Translations under genes and position numbers: made by a program
Shown here: positions 1 through 8,284 of the stretch, piece after piece
How positions within the stretch are numbered: position 1 is the stretch's first letter
Layout of the letters: each line of letters starts with the position of its first letter
Notes under the pieces: generated by a model
Told to the model about the DNA's origin: nothing
Database searches by the model: none
The model's input: the letters and a program-made list of their open reading frames with translations, nothing else
Assembly: GCA_022843925.1 (NCBI GenBank)
Contig: JALHMS010000002.1
Location: forward strand, 267,906-331,905
Reading direction: 5' to 3'
DNA length: 64,000 nucleotides
Source: Burkholderiales bacterium
GTDB lineage: Bacteria; Pseudomonadota; Gammaproteobacteria; Burkholderiales; Ga0077523

Positions 1-1
1 G

Positions 2-1213
2 ATCGTCGGCCATACCTACCTGATCGAGGCGGCGAGGGTGACGACTGCCGGCGCGGTGGACCTCGGCGAGAAGCCCTCCGTGATCTCCGCGATCGTGAAG
101 TATCACCTCACCGAACGCGGCCGCGCCGTCATCAACGACGCGATGGACATCCACGGCGGCAAGGGCATCTGCCTCGGGCCGAACAACTATCTCGGGCGCG
201 CCTATCAGCAGGTGCCGATCGGCATCACGGTCGAGGGCGCCAACATCCTCACGCGCAGCATGATCGTCTTCGGGCAGGGCGCGATCCGCTGCCATCCGTT
301 CGTGCTGCGCGAGATCGCGGCGACCCGTGAATCCGATCCCGCCCGCGCGTCGCGAATGTTCGACGCCGCGCTGTGGGGCCATGTCCGTTTCCTGCTGGGC
401 AACTTCGCGTCGGCGCTCTGGCACGGAATCACGGGCAGCCGATTCGCAGCGGCACCCGCCGGGAATCCGATGGCCCGCCACTATCGCGAACTGGCCCGGC
501 TGTCGGCCGTGTTCGCGTTTGCCGCGGACATCGCGATGCTCGTGATCGGCGGCGCCCTGAAGCGTCGAGAGAAACTGTCGGCCCGCCTCGGCGATGTGCT
601 GTCCCAGCTCTACCTCGCGTCGTGCGTGCTGAAGCGGTACGCCGATGATGGTCATCCGGAGGCCGACGCCCCGATCGTCCGCTGGTGCCTGGAGGACGCC
701 GTGCACCGCGCCGAGGAGGCCTTGCAGGGGCTCGCGCAGAACTTCCCGGGGCGGCTCCCGCGGGCCTTGATCCGGCTGGCGGCGTTTCCGCTCGGGCGCC
801 GCGGCGCCCCGCCGGACGACCGGCTCGGCAGCGTGGTGGCAAGGCTCGCCACCGAGATCTCCCCGACACGCGACCGGCTCACGCGGGGCATGTTCCTGCC
901 CATCCGTGCGGATGATCCCGTCGGGCGGCTCGAGGTGGCGCTCGCGACGATGCCGATGGCCGAGGCGCTCGACGTGAAGCTGCGTGCGGCCACCCGCGAG
1001 GGGCGCCTCCCCGCCGACGGACCGGATCGCCTCGATGAGGCCGTCCGGCTGGGCATCGTGACCGCCGACGAAGGGGCGGCGCTCGCGCAGCATCGGCGCG
1101 TCGTTCGGGACTGCATCATGGTCGACGACTTCCCGCACGACGTGGGGCGGGCAGCCACGACGCTCCCCGCCGCTGAACTGCCGTCGATACCGCGGGTGCA
1201 GCGCATCGCCTGA
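2..1213 (+). CDS. fadE: Acyl-CoA dehydrogenase FadE, C-terminal part (5' end outside window)
   Basis: The frame is open from the first bases, so the gene starts before the window; about 403 C-terminal residues are visible of a family usually near 770-830 aa. FadE carries out the first, FAD-dependent step of beta-oxidation, forming trans-2-enoyl-CoA. Visible family features are the run HTYLIEAARVTTAGAVD, then MDIHGGKGICLGPNN and GITVEGANILTRSMIVFGQG, followed by the long C-terminal extension (DUF1974-like) that sets FadE apart from short-chain acyl-CoA dehydrogenases. It heads a same-strand group of fatty-acid genes (thioesterase, FadL, dehydrogenase-hydratase, thiolase). The electron acceptor route is probably ETF and the ETF:quinone oxidoreductase encoded at 10351-11997. 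The identification is firm; only the N-terminal half cannot be checked. Confidence 0.93.
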   Translation: MVGHTYLIEAARVTTAGAVDLGEKPSVISAIVKYHLTERGRAVINDAMDIHGGKGICLGPNNYLGRAYQQVPIGITVEGANILTRSMIVFGQGAIRCHPFVLREIAATRESDPARASRMFDAALWGHVRFLLGNFASALWHGITGSRFAAAPAGNPMARHYRELARLSAVFAFAADIAMLVIGGALKRREKLSARLGDVLSQLYLASCVLKRYADDGHPEADAPIVRWCLEDAVHRAEEALQGLAQNFPGRLPRALIRLAAFPLGRRGAPPDDRLGSVVARLATEISPTRDRLTRGMFLPIRADDPVGRLEVALATMPMAEALDVKLRAATREGRLPADGPDRLDEAVRLGIVTADEGAALAQHRRVVRDCIMVDDFPHDVGRAATTLPAAELPSIPRVQRIA

Positions 1214-1381
1214 CGCCGGGCGGCACGTGGTTCTTCCGGGGAGGCAAGATTCCCGGCCGTCGAGGGCGCAGCAGAATGGCATTTGCATGGTTAAATCGCG
1301 GTGCCTGGGCCGGGGGTTTTCCCCGGCTGCGGGCTCCGCCACCCCGCCGCGCTCCGGCAGGGAAACGCACATGGAATGCCA

Positions 1382-1804
1382 ATGACCACACCGGAAGACC
1401 CGATTGCCGTCACCCTCCCTACGGACCGCGAGGTCGTGCTCCGGGTCGTCCCGATGCCTTCGGACGTCAATTCCACGGGCGACATCTTCGGTGGCTGGAT
1501 CATGGCGCAGGTCGACATCGCTGGGAGCATTCCGGCGTTCCGGCTCGCCCAGGGGCGGGTGGCCACCGTGGCGGTGAATTCGTTCGTGTTCAAGCAGCCC
1601 GTGCTGGTTGGCGATCTCGTCAGCTTCTACGCCGAGGTGGCGCGGGTGGGGCGCACGTCCGTGACGGTCAACGTGGAGGTGTTCGCGGAGCGCGGCATTC
1701 CGCAGCGGGCAGTGAAGGTCACCGAGGCCACCCTGACTTACGTGGCCATGGATGAAATGCGTCGTCCCCGGCCGGTCCGAAGCCCCTCGGTCGAGGGCGC
1801 ATGA
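1382..1804 (+). CDS. Acyl-CoA thioesterase, YciA/hotdog family
   Basis: This 140-aa single-hotdog protein should hydrolyse acyl-CoA to free acid and CoA in the cytoplasm. The YciA-type signature is clear: NSTGDIFGGWIMAQVD, with the active-site Asp-rich helix, followed by FKQPVLVGDLVSFYAEV and VTEATLTYVAMD. ATG 1382 is chosen because the sequence from there matches family N-termini; ATG 1376, two codons upstream, is an alternative with a GGGAAA-like site before it. It sits between fadE and fadL in the beta-oxidation cluster, where it could release CoA when acyl-CoA accumulates. The physiological substrate is not evident from sequence. A hairpin without a T-tract (1309-1327) lies upstream, inside the 168-base gap after fadE. 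Confidence 0.85.
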   Translation: MTTPEDPIAVTLPTDREVVLRVVPMPSDVNSTGDIFGGWIMAQVDIAGSIPAFRLAQGRVATVAVNSFVFKQPVLVGDLVSFYAEVARVGRTSVTVNVEVFAERGIPQRAVKVTEATLTYVAMDEMRRPRPVRSPSVEGA

Positions 1805-1873
1805 GATCGGGTCGCGTTGCGCGACAGGCGACGCCCATGAAGTGATGTCTTTCGCACAGGAACGGAGGCGATC

Positions 1874-3136
1874 ATGAAACAGGCAGCTCACCTGGCGCTT
1901 CGCGGTACCGCGGGCGCAATTTCTCTTCTGATCTCGGCAGGCGCAGCACAGGCAGCAGGATTCGCACTGCCCTATCAGGGCGCATCGTCCATCGGCAACT
2001 CGCTGGCCGGCTCCGCGGCGCTCGGGGAGGATGCCACCACCGTCTACTTCAATCCTGCCGGCATGTCGCGGCTGCAGACGCGACAGGTGTCGATCGCGGG
2101 GCACTACGTCGATCCGTCGTTCAAGTACACCGACACCGGTTCCACGGGGCCGGCCGCCTTCACCGGGGGCAACGCCGGGGACTTCGCCTCGAACACTTTC
2201 CTCCCCACGCTGTTCGCGGTGCTGCCCGCGGGCGCCTGGCGCTTCGGTCTCGGTATCAGCGCACCCTTCGGCAACAAGACGGACTACGACGCGGGCTGGC
2301 GCGGGCGGTTCCAGGCCGACTTCACCGAGGTGAAATTCATCAACGTGAATCCGTCGGTGTCGTACCAGTTCGCAGACTGGATCTCGGTCGGCGCCGGCCT
2401 GAACTACATCCGGGCCGAGGCCGATATCGAGCGTTCGACGCTTCTCGCGCCGACGGTCGAGGGACGCGTCCGTCTCACCGGCGAGGACAGCACCTTTTCC
2501 TACAACTTCGGCGTGCTCATCAACCCGACGCCTGCCACGCGGGTCGGCCTCAGCTACCGGTCGCGCATCGACTTCGACCTGAGCGGCCGCCAGCGGGTGA
2601 CCCAAGCGAGCGGTGCGGAAGTGGCCTCGGCGACCTTCGATGTCCGGGCCGATCTCGCGCTGCCGGCCACCACCGCGCTCAGCGTCGTGCACGAGGTGAA
2701 CAACCGCTGGGCGCTCCTGGGCGACGTCACGTTCTATCAGTGGAGCGTGATCCAGCAGCTGGTGCCGCGTAACGCGTCCACGGGCGTGGCGAGCGCGCCT
2801 CTCAATCTGCGGTTTCGCGATACTGTGCGCGTAGCCGCGGCGGTCAACTACCGCATCAACGAAGCCTGGCTGCTCCGCGGCGGTCTCGCGTGGGACCAGG
2901 CGCCCGTTGCCAGCGCCGAGGACCGGACGGCGAACCAGCCGGACTCGGACCGCACGTGGGTCTCCCTCGGCGCCCGCTGGGATGTCAGTGCCGCGCACCG
3001 TCTCGACTTCGCCTACGCGTATGTGATGCTCGCAGCGTCGTCGATCAACCACACGGTGACGAACGCGGGCACGCTGCGCGGCGACTACGACAACTCCGCG
3101 CACATCCTCGCGGCGCAGTACACGTTCTCGTGGTGA
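1874..3136 (+). CDS. fadL: FadL-family outer-membrane long-chain fatty acid transporter
   Basis: The 420-aa precursor has a signal peptide (residues 1 to about 27, cleavage near AQA|AGF) and then the typical mature N-terminus of the OMPP1/FadL family, including a GxASSIGNSLAGSAA-like stretch and the VYFNPAGMSRL motif of the hatch region. The rest shows alternating hydrophobic beta-strands, and the C-terminus ends in an aromatic residue (YTFSW), the usual barrel-assembly signal. It should let long-chain fatty acids or similar hydrophobic compounds cross the outer membrane for the beta-oxidation enzymes encoded beside it. A GGAGG ribosome-binding site lies 6 bases before the ATG. The stop is 22 bases from the next gene, suggesting co-transcription. 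Confidence 0.93.
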   Translation: MKQAAHLALRGTAGAISLLISAGAAQAAGFALPYQGASSIGNSLAGSAALGEDATTVYFNPAGMSRLQTRQVSIAGHYVDPSFKYTDTGSTGPAAFTGGNAGDFASNTFLPTLFAVLPAGAWRFGLGISAPFGNKTDYDAGWRGRFQADFTEVKFINVNPSVSYQFADWISVGAGLNYIRAEADIERSTLLAPTVEGRVRLTGEDSTFSYNFGVLINPTPATRVGLSYRSRIDFDLSGRQRVTQASGAEVASATFDVRADLALPATTALSVVHEVNNRWALLGDVTFYQWSVIQQLVPRNASTGVASAPLNLRFRDTVRVAAAVNYRINEAWLLRGGLAWDQAPVASAEDRTANQPDSDRTWVSLGARWDVSAAHRLDFAYAYVMLAASSINHTVTNAGTLRGDYDNSAHILAAQYTFSW

Positions 3137-3158
3137 TGTTCCAAGCAGGACTGCATCC

Positions 3159-5651
3159 ATGACGTCCACCGATTCCAGGTTCATCGTCCGCCGGGCCGCC
3201 GTGCTCGGCGCGGGCGTCATGGGTGCGCAGATCGCGGCCCATCTCGTCAACGCTGGCGTGCCGGTGCTGCTGTTCGAACTCCCCGCGAAGGAGGGGGACC
3301 CCTCGGGCACGGCGAAGCGGGCCATCGACGGTCTCGCGAAGCTCGATCCGGCCCCGCTCGCGGATGCCGCTCTCGCGGCGCACATCCATCCGTGTCACTA
3401 CGATGCCCATCTCGATGCGCTCGTCGATTGCGACCTGGTGATCGAGGCCATCGCCGAGCGCATGGACTGGAAGCGCGATCTCTTCATCCGCGTCGCACCG
3501 CATCTCGCACCGCACGCGATCCTCGCCAGCAACACGTCGGGGCTCTCGATCGAGGCGTTGGCGGAGGCGCTGCCCACCACGCTGCGCCAGCGCTTCTGCG
3601 GCATCCATTTCTTCAACCCGCCGCGGTACATGCACCTCGTCGAGATCGTCCCGACCGCTGCGAGCGACGGCGCGATGCTCGATGCGCTCGAGACCTTCCT
3701 CACGACGTCGCTCGGCAAGGGCGTGATCCGCGCGAAGGACACGCCCAACTTCATCGCGAACCGCGTCGGCGTGTTCTCGATCCTGGCGGTCTTCCATCAC
3801 ACGCAGGCGTTCGGGCTCGGCTTCGAGGAGGTCGACAGCCTCACCGGCACGCGCCTCGGGCGACCGAAGAGCGCGACGTACCGGACTGCCGATGTCGTCG
3901 GACTCGACACGCTGGCCCACGTCATCGGCACCATGGAGCGCACGCTGCCCGACGATCCGTGGCATCCGCATTTCCGCTTGCCGGCGTGGCTCCAGGGCCT
4001 CGTGGAGCGCGGCCAGCTCGGGCAGAAGACGCGCGGCGGGATCTTCCGCAAGGAGGGGCGCGACATCCACGTGCTCGACCCCGACACGAATGCGTACCGG
4101 CCTGCGTCGCGCGACATCGATCCGGCGGTCGCGGAGATCCTGAAGCTGAAGGATCCGTCCGCGCGGCTCCGCGCGTTGCGCGAATCGCAGCATCCGCAGG
4201 CGCGGTTCCTCTGGGCCGTGACGCGCGACATGCTGCATTACTGCGCCTGCCAGCTTGCCGCCATCGCCGACAACGCGCGCGATCTCGATCTTGCCGTCCG
4301 CTGGGGCTTCGGGTGGAAGGAAGGCCCGTTCGAACTCTGGCAGGCCGCCGGATGGCGCGAGGTGGCGGGCTGGATCGCCGACGACATCGCTGCAGGCGTG
4401 ACCATGGCGGCTGTGCCGCTGCCCGCGTGGGTGCTGGAGTCCGACCGCACCGGTGTGCACGCCGTCGATGGCGCGTGGAGTCCGGCAGCACGGGCGCCGC
4501 GCCCGCGGTCGACGCTGCCCGTGTATCGCCGGCAGCCGTTTCCCGACGCAGTGCTCGGCGAGAGCCGGATCTACGGCTCGACGATCCTCGAGACCGACGC
4601 CGTCCGCCTCTGGACCACCGGCGACGACATCGGCGTCCTGTCGTTCAAGAGCAAGATGCACGCGATCGGCGAGGACGTCCTCGATGGGGTGGCCCAGGCG
4701 CTCGACGCCGCCGGGCGCGGGCTGGAGGGCGTCGTGCTGTGGCAGACGGAGCCCCCGTTCTCGGTGGGCGCCAATCTGTCGGGGCCCTCGGCGCCGCGCG
4801 CCGACAAGCCGAAGCCTTCGGGCTTCGCGTCGCTGCTGAAGAAGGTGCGGCGAGAGGCCGAGTCCGCGATCCTGAAGGCCGCCCACCGGCTGAACGTGGC
4901 GGACGCCCTGATGGCCGGCCGGCTCGAGAAGGTCGAGGGCATCGTCGCCCGGTTCCAGGAGACCTCCCAGTCGTTGCGCTACTGCCCGTTCCCGACGGTG
5001 GCCGCCGTCGATGGCATGGCGCTGGGCGGGGGCTGCGAGTTCCTGATGCACTGCGATCGCACCGTGGCCACGCTGGAGAGCTACATCGGGCTCGTGGAGG
5101 TGGGCGTGGGGCTCGTGCCCGGTGGTGGAGGTTGCAAGGAGATGGCGATGCGCGCCGCCGTCGACGCGAAGGGCGGGGATCTCTTCGCGTTCCTCCGTCG
5201 GTGGTTCGAGGCAGCCGCCACCGCGCGCGTGGGTCGCAGCGCGATGGAGGCGCGCGAGATCGGATTCCTTCGCCCCTCGGACCCCATCGTGATGCATCGC
5301 TTCGAACTGCTTCACGTGGCGAAGGCGGAGTTGCGCGCACTGTCGGCACGCGGCTACCGACCGCCCCTGCCGGGCGATGCCATCCGAGTCGGCGGACGTA
5401 CCGCGGCAGCGACGTTCCGCGCGCATCTCACCAACCTCCTCGCGGGTGGTCACATCTCCGAGCACGACTTCCTGATCGCCACGAAGCTCGCCCACGTGAT
5501 GACCGGCGGTGACGTCGAGGCGGGCAGCCTGGTGGACGAACGATGGCTGCTCGATCTCGAACGCGAGACGCTCGTCGCGCTGCTCGCCACCGAGCGCACG
5601 CAAGCCCGCATCGAACACACGCTGAAGACCGGCAAGCCACTGCGCAACTGA
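3159..5651 (+). CDS. 3-hydroxyacyl-CoA dehydrogenase / enoyl-CoA hydratase fusion, dehydrogenase first
   Basis: The 830-aa enzyme combines two beta-oxidation steps: hydration of enoyl-CoA and NAD-dependent oxidation of 3-hydroxyacyl-CoA. The N-terminal part (about 8-420) is the dehydrogenase, with the Rossmann motif VLGAGVMGAQIAA (residues 15-27) and the GIHFFNPPRYMHLVEIVPT segment bearing the catalytic His near 149. The hydratase domain is C-terminal (about 480-730), with GMALGGGCEFLMHCD (Glu near 627) and GLVEVGVGLVPGGGG, so both expected acidic residues are present. This order is the reverse of FadB and FadJ, in which the hydratase comes first. It lies between fadL and a thiolase gene on the same strand and probably acts with that thiolase. 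I give no fad symbol because of the domain order. Confidence 0.92.
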   Translation: MTSTDSRFIVRRAAVLGAGVMGAQIAAHLVNAGVPVLLFELPAKEGDPSGTAKRAIDGLAKLDPAPLADAALAAHIHPCHYDAHLDALVDCDLVIEAIAERMDWKRDLFIRVAPHLAPHAILASNTSGLSIEALAEALPTTLRQRFCGIHFFNPPRYMHLVEIVPTAASDGAMLDALETFLTTSLGKGVIRAKDTPNFIANRVGVFSILAVFHHTQAFGLGFEEVDSLTGTRLGRPKSATYRTADVVGLDTLAHVIGTMERTLPDDPWHPHFRLPAWLQGLVERGQLGQKTRGGIFRKEGRDIHVLDPDTNAYRPASRDIDPAVAEILKLKDPSARLRALRESQHPQARFLWAVTRDMLHYCACQLAAIADNARDLDLAVRWGFGWKEGPFELWQAAGWREVAGWIADDIAAGVTMAAVPLPAWVLESDRTGVHAVDGAWSPAARAPRPRSTLPVYRRQPFPDAVLGESRIYGSTILETDAVRLWTTGDDIGVLSFKSKMHAIGEDVLDGVAQALDAAGRGLEGVVLWQTEPPFSVGANLSGPSAPRADKPKPSGFASLLKKVRREAESAILKAAHRLNVADALMAGRLEKVEGIVARFQETSQSLRYCPFPTVAAVDGMALGGGCEFLMHCDRTVATLESYIGLVEVGVGLVPGGGGCKEMAMRAAVDAKGGDLFAFLRRWFEAAATARVGRSAMEAREIGFLRPSDPIVMHRFELLHVAKAELRALSARGYRPPLPGDAIRVGGRTAAATFRAHLTNLLAGGHISEHDFLIATKLAHVMTGGDVEAGSLVDERWLLDLERETLVALLATERTQARIEHTLKTGKPLRN

Positions 5652-5701
5652 CAGGACATCCGTGCCATGAGGGACCACAGCGCCATGAGGACGACAGCGC
5701 C

Positions 5702-6901
5702 ATGAGCAAGCAGATCCAGGACGCCTACATCGTCGCGGCGGTGCGAACCCCGGTGGGCAAGGCGCCGCGCGGCATGTTCCGGCAGGTGCGCCCGGACGAT
5801 CTGCTGGCGCATGCGTTGCGCACCGCGCTCGCGCGCACGCCTTCGCTCGATGCTTCGGCGATCGACGACGTCGTCGTGGGCTGCGCGATCCCCGAAGCGG
5901 AGCAGGGGATGAACGTCGCGCGCATCGCGCTCCTGCTCGCCGGGCTGCCGTCCTCCGTGGCCGGCGTCACCGTGAACCGCTTCTGCGCCTCCGGGCTGCA
6001 GGCGGTGGCGATGGCAGCCGATCGCATCCGGCTCGGCGAGGCCGATGTGATGATCGGGGCGGGGACCGAGAGCATGAGTCTGATCCCCATGGGCGGCCAT
6101 CACATCGCGTTCAACGACGCCGTGTTCCGCGGTGACGAGCACGTGGGCATCGCGTACGGCATGGGGATGACCGCCGAGAAGGTGGCGGAGCGCTGGAAGG
6201 TGAGTCGTGAAGACCAGGATGCCTTCGCGGTCGAGAGTCACCGGCGTGCCCTGGCGGCGACGCACGATGGCGAGTTCGCGGAGGAGATGGCGCCCTACGA
6301 GATCGCTCTGCACGAACCGGATCTCGCGACCCGCGAGGTGATCGTCAAGCGGCGCGTCGTCGGCCGCGACGAGGGCCCGCGGGAGGGCACGACCATGGAA
6401 GTGCTCGCGAAGCTGCGGCCCGCCTTCGCGGCGAAGGGATCCGTCACCGCGGGCAACAGCTCGCAGACCTCCGATGGTGCCGGCGCCGTGATCCTCGCGA
6501 GTGAAGCGGCCGTGAAGCGCTTCGGCCTCACTCCGCTCGCGCGCTTCGTCGGGTTCGCGGTCGCCGGCGTGCCCCCCGAGATCATGGGGATCGGCCCGAT
6601 CCATGCCATCCCGAAGGTCCTGAAGCAGACGGGGGTCCCGCAGGCCGATCTCGGCTGGATCGAGTTGAACGAAGCGTTCGCAGCCCAGTCTCTGGCGGTG
6701 ATGCGCGAGCTGGGTCTCGACCCGGCCATCGTCAATCCGCTCGGTGGCGCCATCGCACTGGGTCATCCGCTCGGCGCCACGGGCGCCATCCGCACCGCGA
6801 CTCTCGTGCACGGAATGCGGCGACGCCGTCAGAAGTTCGGCATGGTGACGATGTGCGTCGGCACCGGCATGGGGGCGGCCGGGGTCTTCGAGGCGCTCTG
6901 A
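5702..6901 (+). CDS. fadA: Acetyl-CoA acyltransferase (beta-ketothiolase)
   Basis: This 399-aa thiolase would cleave 3-ketoacyl-CoA with CoA in the last step of beta-oxidation. The nucleophilic Cys is in NRFCASGLQAVAMAADRI, the His in GGAIALGHPLGATGAI, and the second Cys in MVTMCVGTGMGAAG; all three catalytic elements are intact. The start at 5702 gives the family N-terminus (SKQIQDAYIVAAVRTPVGKA); an in-frame open stretch upstream overlaps the previous gene and has no thiolase similarity. It follows the dehydrogenase-hydratase gene by 50 bases, so the two probably form the functional pair equivalent to FadBA. fadA-like is the best name, although the protein could also work in PHA or aromatic-acid metabolism. 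Confidence 0.92.
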   Translation: MSKQIQDAYIVAAVRTPVGKAPRGMFRQVRPDDLLAHALRTALARTPSLDASAIDDVVVGCAIPEAEQGMNVARIALLLAGLPSSVAGVTVNRFCASGLQAVAMAADRIRLGEADVMIGAGTESMSLIPMGGHHIAFNDAVFRGDEHVGIAYGMGMTAEKVAERWKVSREDQDAFAVESHRRALAATHDGEFAEEMAPYEIALHEPDLATREVIVKRRVVGRDEGPREGTTMEVLAKLRPAFAAKGSVTAGNSSQTSDGAGAVILASEAAVKRFGLTPLARFVGFAVAGVPPEIMGIGPIHAIPKVLKQTGVPQADLGWIELNEAFAAQSLAVMRELGLDPAIVNPLGGAIALGHPLGATGAIRTATLVHGMRRRRQKFGMVTMCVGTGMGAAGVFEAL

Positions 6902-7056
6902 AGCGAGCCGGGCCGGGAGCGGTCCCGCGACGAGCGCCGTCACTTCGGGCATCCTCACGACTGCCGTGCGGTTGCGACGAAGGTACGACGTGGTCACGCG
7001 ACGCCGGCGCTTGGCGGTACCACCACCAGATGACCACCACGAAACGGGAGGATTGG

Positions 7057-7500
7057 ATGAGACTGTCTCTGGCTTTCCTGATGATGTTCTTCGCGGCGAT
7101 GGCCGCCGCCGCCGACCGCACCTCGCCCGTCGGGCTGTGGAAGACCATCGATGACAAGACGCAGCAGCCCCGGTCGCTGGTGCGCATCGTCGAAGCGGGT
7201 GGGACCCTGGAGGGGCGCATCGAGCAACTGCTCAACCGCCAGCCCGACGACGATCCCGAGGGCCTCTGCCGCGCCTGCAAGGGCGAGCGGAAGGACCGTC
7301 CGGTGCTCGGGATGAAGATCCTGTGGGGCCTCGTGAAGGACGGCGACGCCTGGGAGAAAGGCGAGATCCTCGACCCCAAGAACGGCAAGACCTACAGCTG
7401 CAAGGTCCGCGTGAGTCCGGACGGGTCGAAGATGGAGGTGCGCGGATTCATCGGGCTCTCGATCATCGGTCGTTCCCAGACCTGGCTCCGGGAGGAGTGA
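7057..7500 (+). CDS. DUF2147 family secreted protein
   Basis: The 147-aa protein has a signal peptide (about 1-20, ending AAMAAAA) and then the DUF2147 pattern: SPVGLWKTIDD near the mature N-terminus, GTLEGRIEQLL, and a C-terminal beta-rich part with GKTYSCKVRVSPDGSKMEVRGFIG ending in QTWLRE. The family is common in proteobacteria, is predicted to be periplasmic or membrane-associated and has no established biochemical role. The start at 7057 has a good GGGAGG site 5 bases upstream. It stands 155 bases after the thiolase gene on the same strand and is convergent with the aldolase gene. A link to fatty-acid metabolism rests on position only. Confidence 0.85.
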   Translation: MRLSLAFLMMFFAAMAAAADRTSPVGLWKTIDDKTQQPRSLVRIVEAGGTLEGRIEQLLNRQPDDDPEGLCRACKGERKDRPVLGMKILWGLVKDGDAWEKGEILDPKNGKTYSCKVRVSPDGSKMEVRGFIGLSIIGRSQTWLREE

Positions 7501-7504
7501 ACCC

Positions 7505-7521
7505 CGCGGCCGCAGGCCGCG
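7505..7521. terminator. Perfect hairpin between convergent genes
   Basis: A 7-bp all-GC stem (7505-7511 with 7515-7521, loop GCA) lies just after the DUF2147 stop and before the aldolase stop on the other strand. It has no T-tract, so its role as a terminator is only suggested by its place between convergent genes. Confidence 0.35.
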
Positions 7522-7543
7522 AGGTGTCCCGGTTGCGGCGTGG

Positions 7544-8284
7544 TCAGCGCAGCTTCGACCAGCCCGGCTCGTGCCGGTCGAGCAGGCGCTGGAGCGCCTC
7601 GAAGTGCAGCACAGACTGCTGGCGCTCCCCCTCGATCTGCTTCGCGGCCTGTTCGACGAGATGTGTCGGCGCGCGCTTCAGCTTTCCGCCGGTGCTCTGC
7701 GCCAGCACCTGCACCATGCACGACCGCTCGAGATAGTAGAGATCGTCGAACGCGTACGGCACGTTGTCCCCGCAGACGATCACACCGTGGTGGGCGAGGA
7801 AGAGCACGTCGCGGTCCCCCAGGGCGTTGCAGATGCGGTCACCTTCGGCGTTGTCGAGGGCCACGCCGCCGTACTCGCCGTCGTAGCCGATGCGGTTCCA
7901 GAATCGCATGGCGTTCTGGTTCGCAGCGCAATCCAGCTGGCCGTCCTCGAGCAGACAGAGCGACGTCGCGAACGGCATGTGCGTGTGCAGGACGCACTTC
8001 TTGCGCTTGTTCAGGTGGATGCGTCCGTGGATGAAGAACGCCGTGGGCTCCACGTTGTGCTTGCCCGCCACGACCTCGCCCTTCTCGTCGACGATCATGA
8101 GATCGGCCGGCGTGAGTTCGGACCAGTGCAGCCCCTGGGGGTTGATCAGGAAGCGGTCCGGCGAGCCGGGCAGCTCCAGACTGAAGTGGTTGCAGACGCC
8201 TTCGTTGAGACCCATGCGTGCGGCGGACCGCAACGCGGCCGTCAGTTCGATGCGGGCTTTCTCGATCTCGCGCTTGATGCTCAT
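7544..8284 (-). CDS. Class II aldolase/adducin family protein
   Basis: This 246-aa protein belongs to the zinc-dependent class II aldolase family (fuculose-phosphate aldolase, ribulose-phosphate epimerase and adducin-head relatives). Zinc ligand candidates are the two His of VLHTHMPFATSL and the His of LAHHGVIVCGD; the glycine-rich start MGLNEGVCNHFSLELPG is also typical. The substrate cannot be named. The ATG at 8284 overlaps the stop of the upstream Gcr gene by 4 bases (ATGA) and is preceded by GGGAGGAGG, which fixes the start despite a long open frame upstream. The overlap suggests translational coupling with the Gcr membrane protein. Confidence 0.9.
   Translation of the reverse strand: MSIKREIEKARIELTAALRSAARMGLNEGVCNHFSLELPGSPDRFLINPQGLHWSELTPADLMIVDEKGEVVAGKHNVEPTAFFIHGRIHLNKRKKCVLHTHMPFATSLCLLEDGQLDCAANQNAMRFWNRIGYDGEYGGVALDNAEGDRICNALGDRDVLFLAHHGVIVCGDNVPYAFDDLYYLERSCMVQVLAQSTGGKLKRAPTHLVEQAAKQIEGERQQSVLHFEALQRLLDRHEPGWSKLR

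Noticed and set aside
1309-1327. Hairpin after fadE as a terminator
   Set aside because: The 7-bp GC stem with a GTTTT loop has no T-tract and lies close to the next start; not strong enough to list.
3045-5678. Long open frame on the minus strand opposite the dehydrogenase-hydratase gene
   Set aside because: It is a GC-bias shadow: no family motif, no ribosome-binding site, very His/Arg-rich composition, and the plus strand encodes a clear enzyme.
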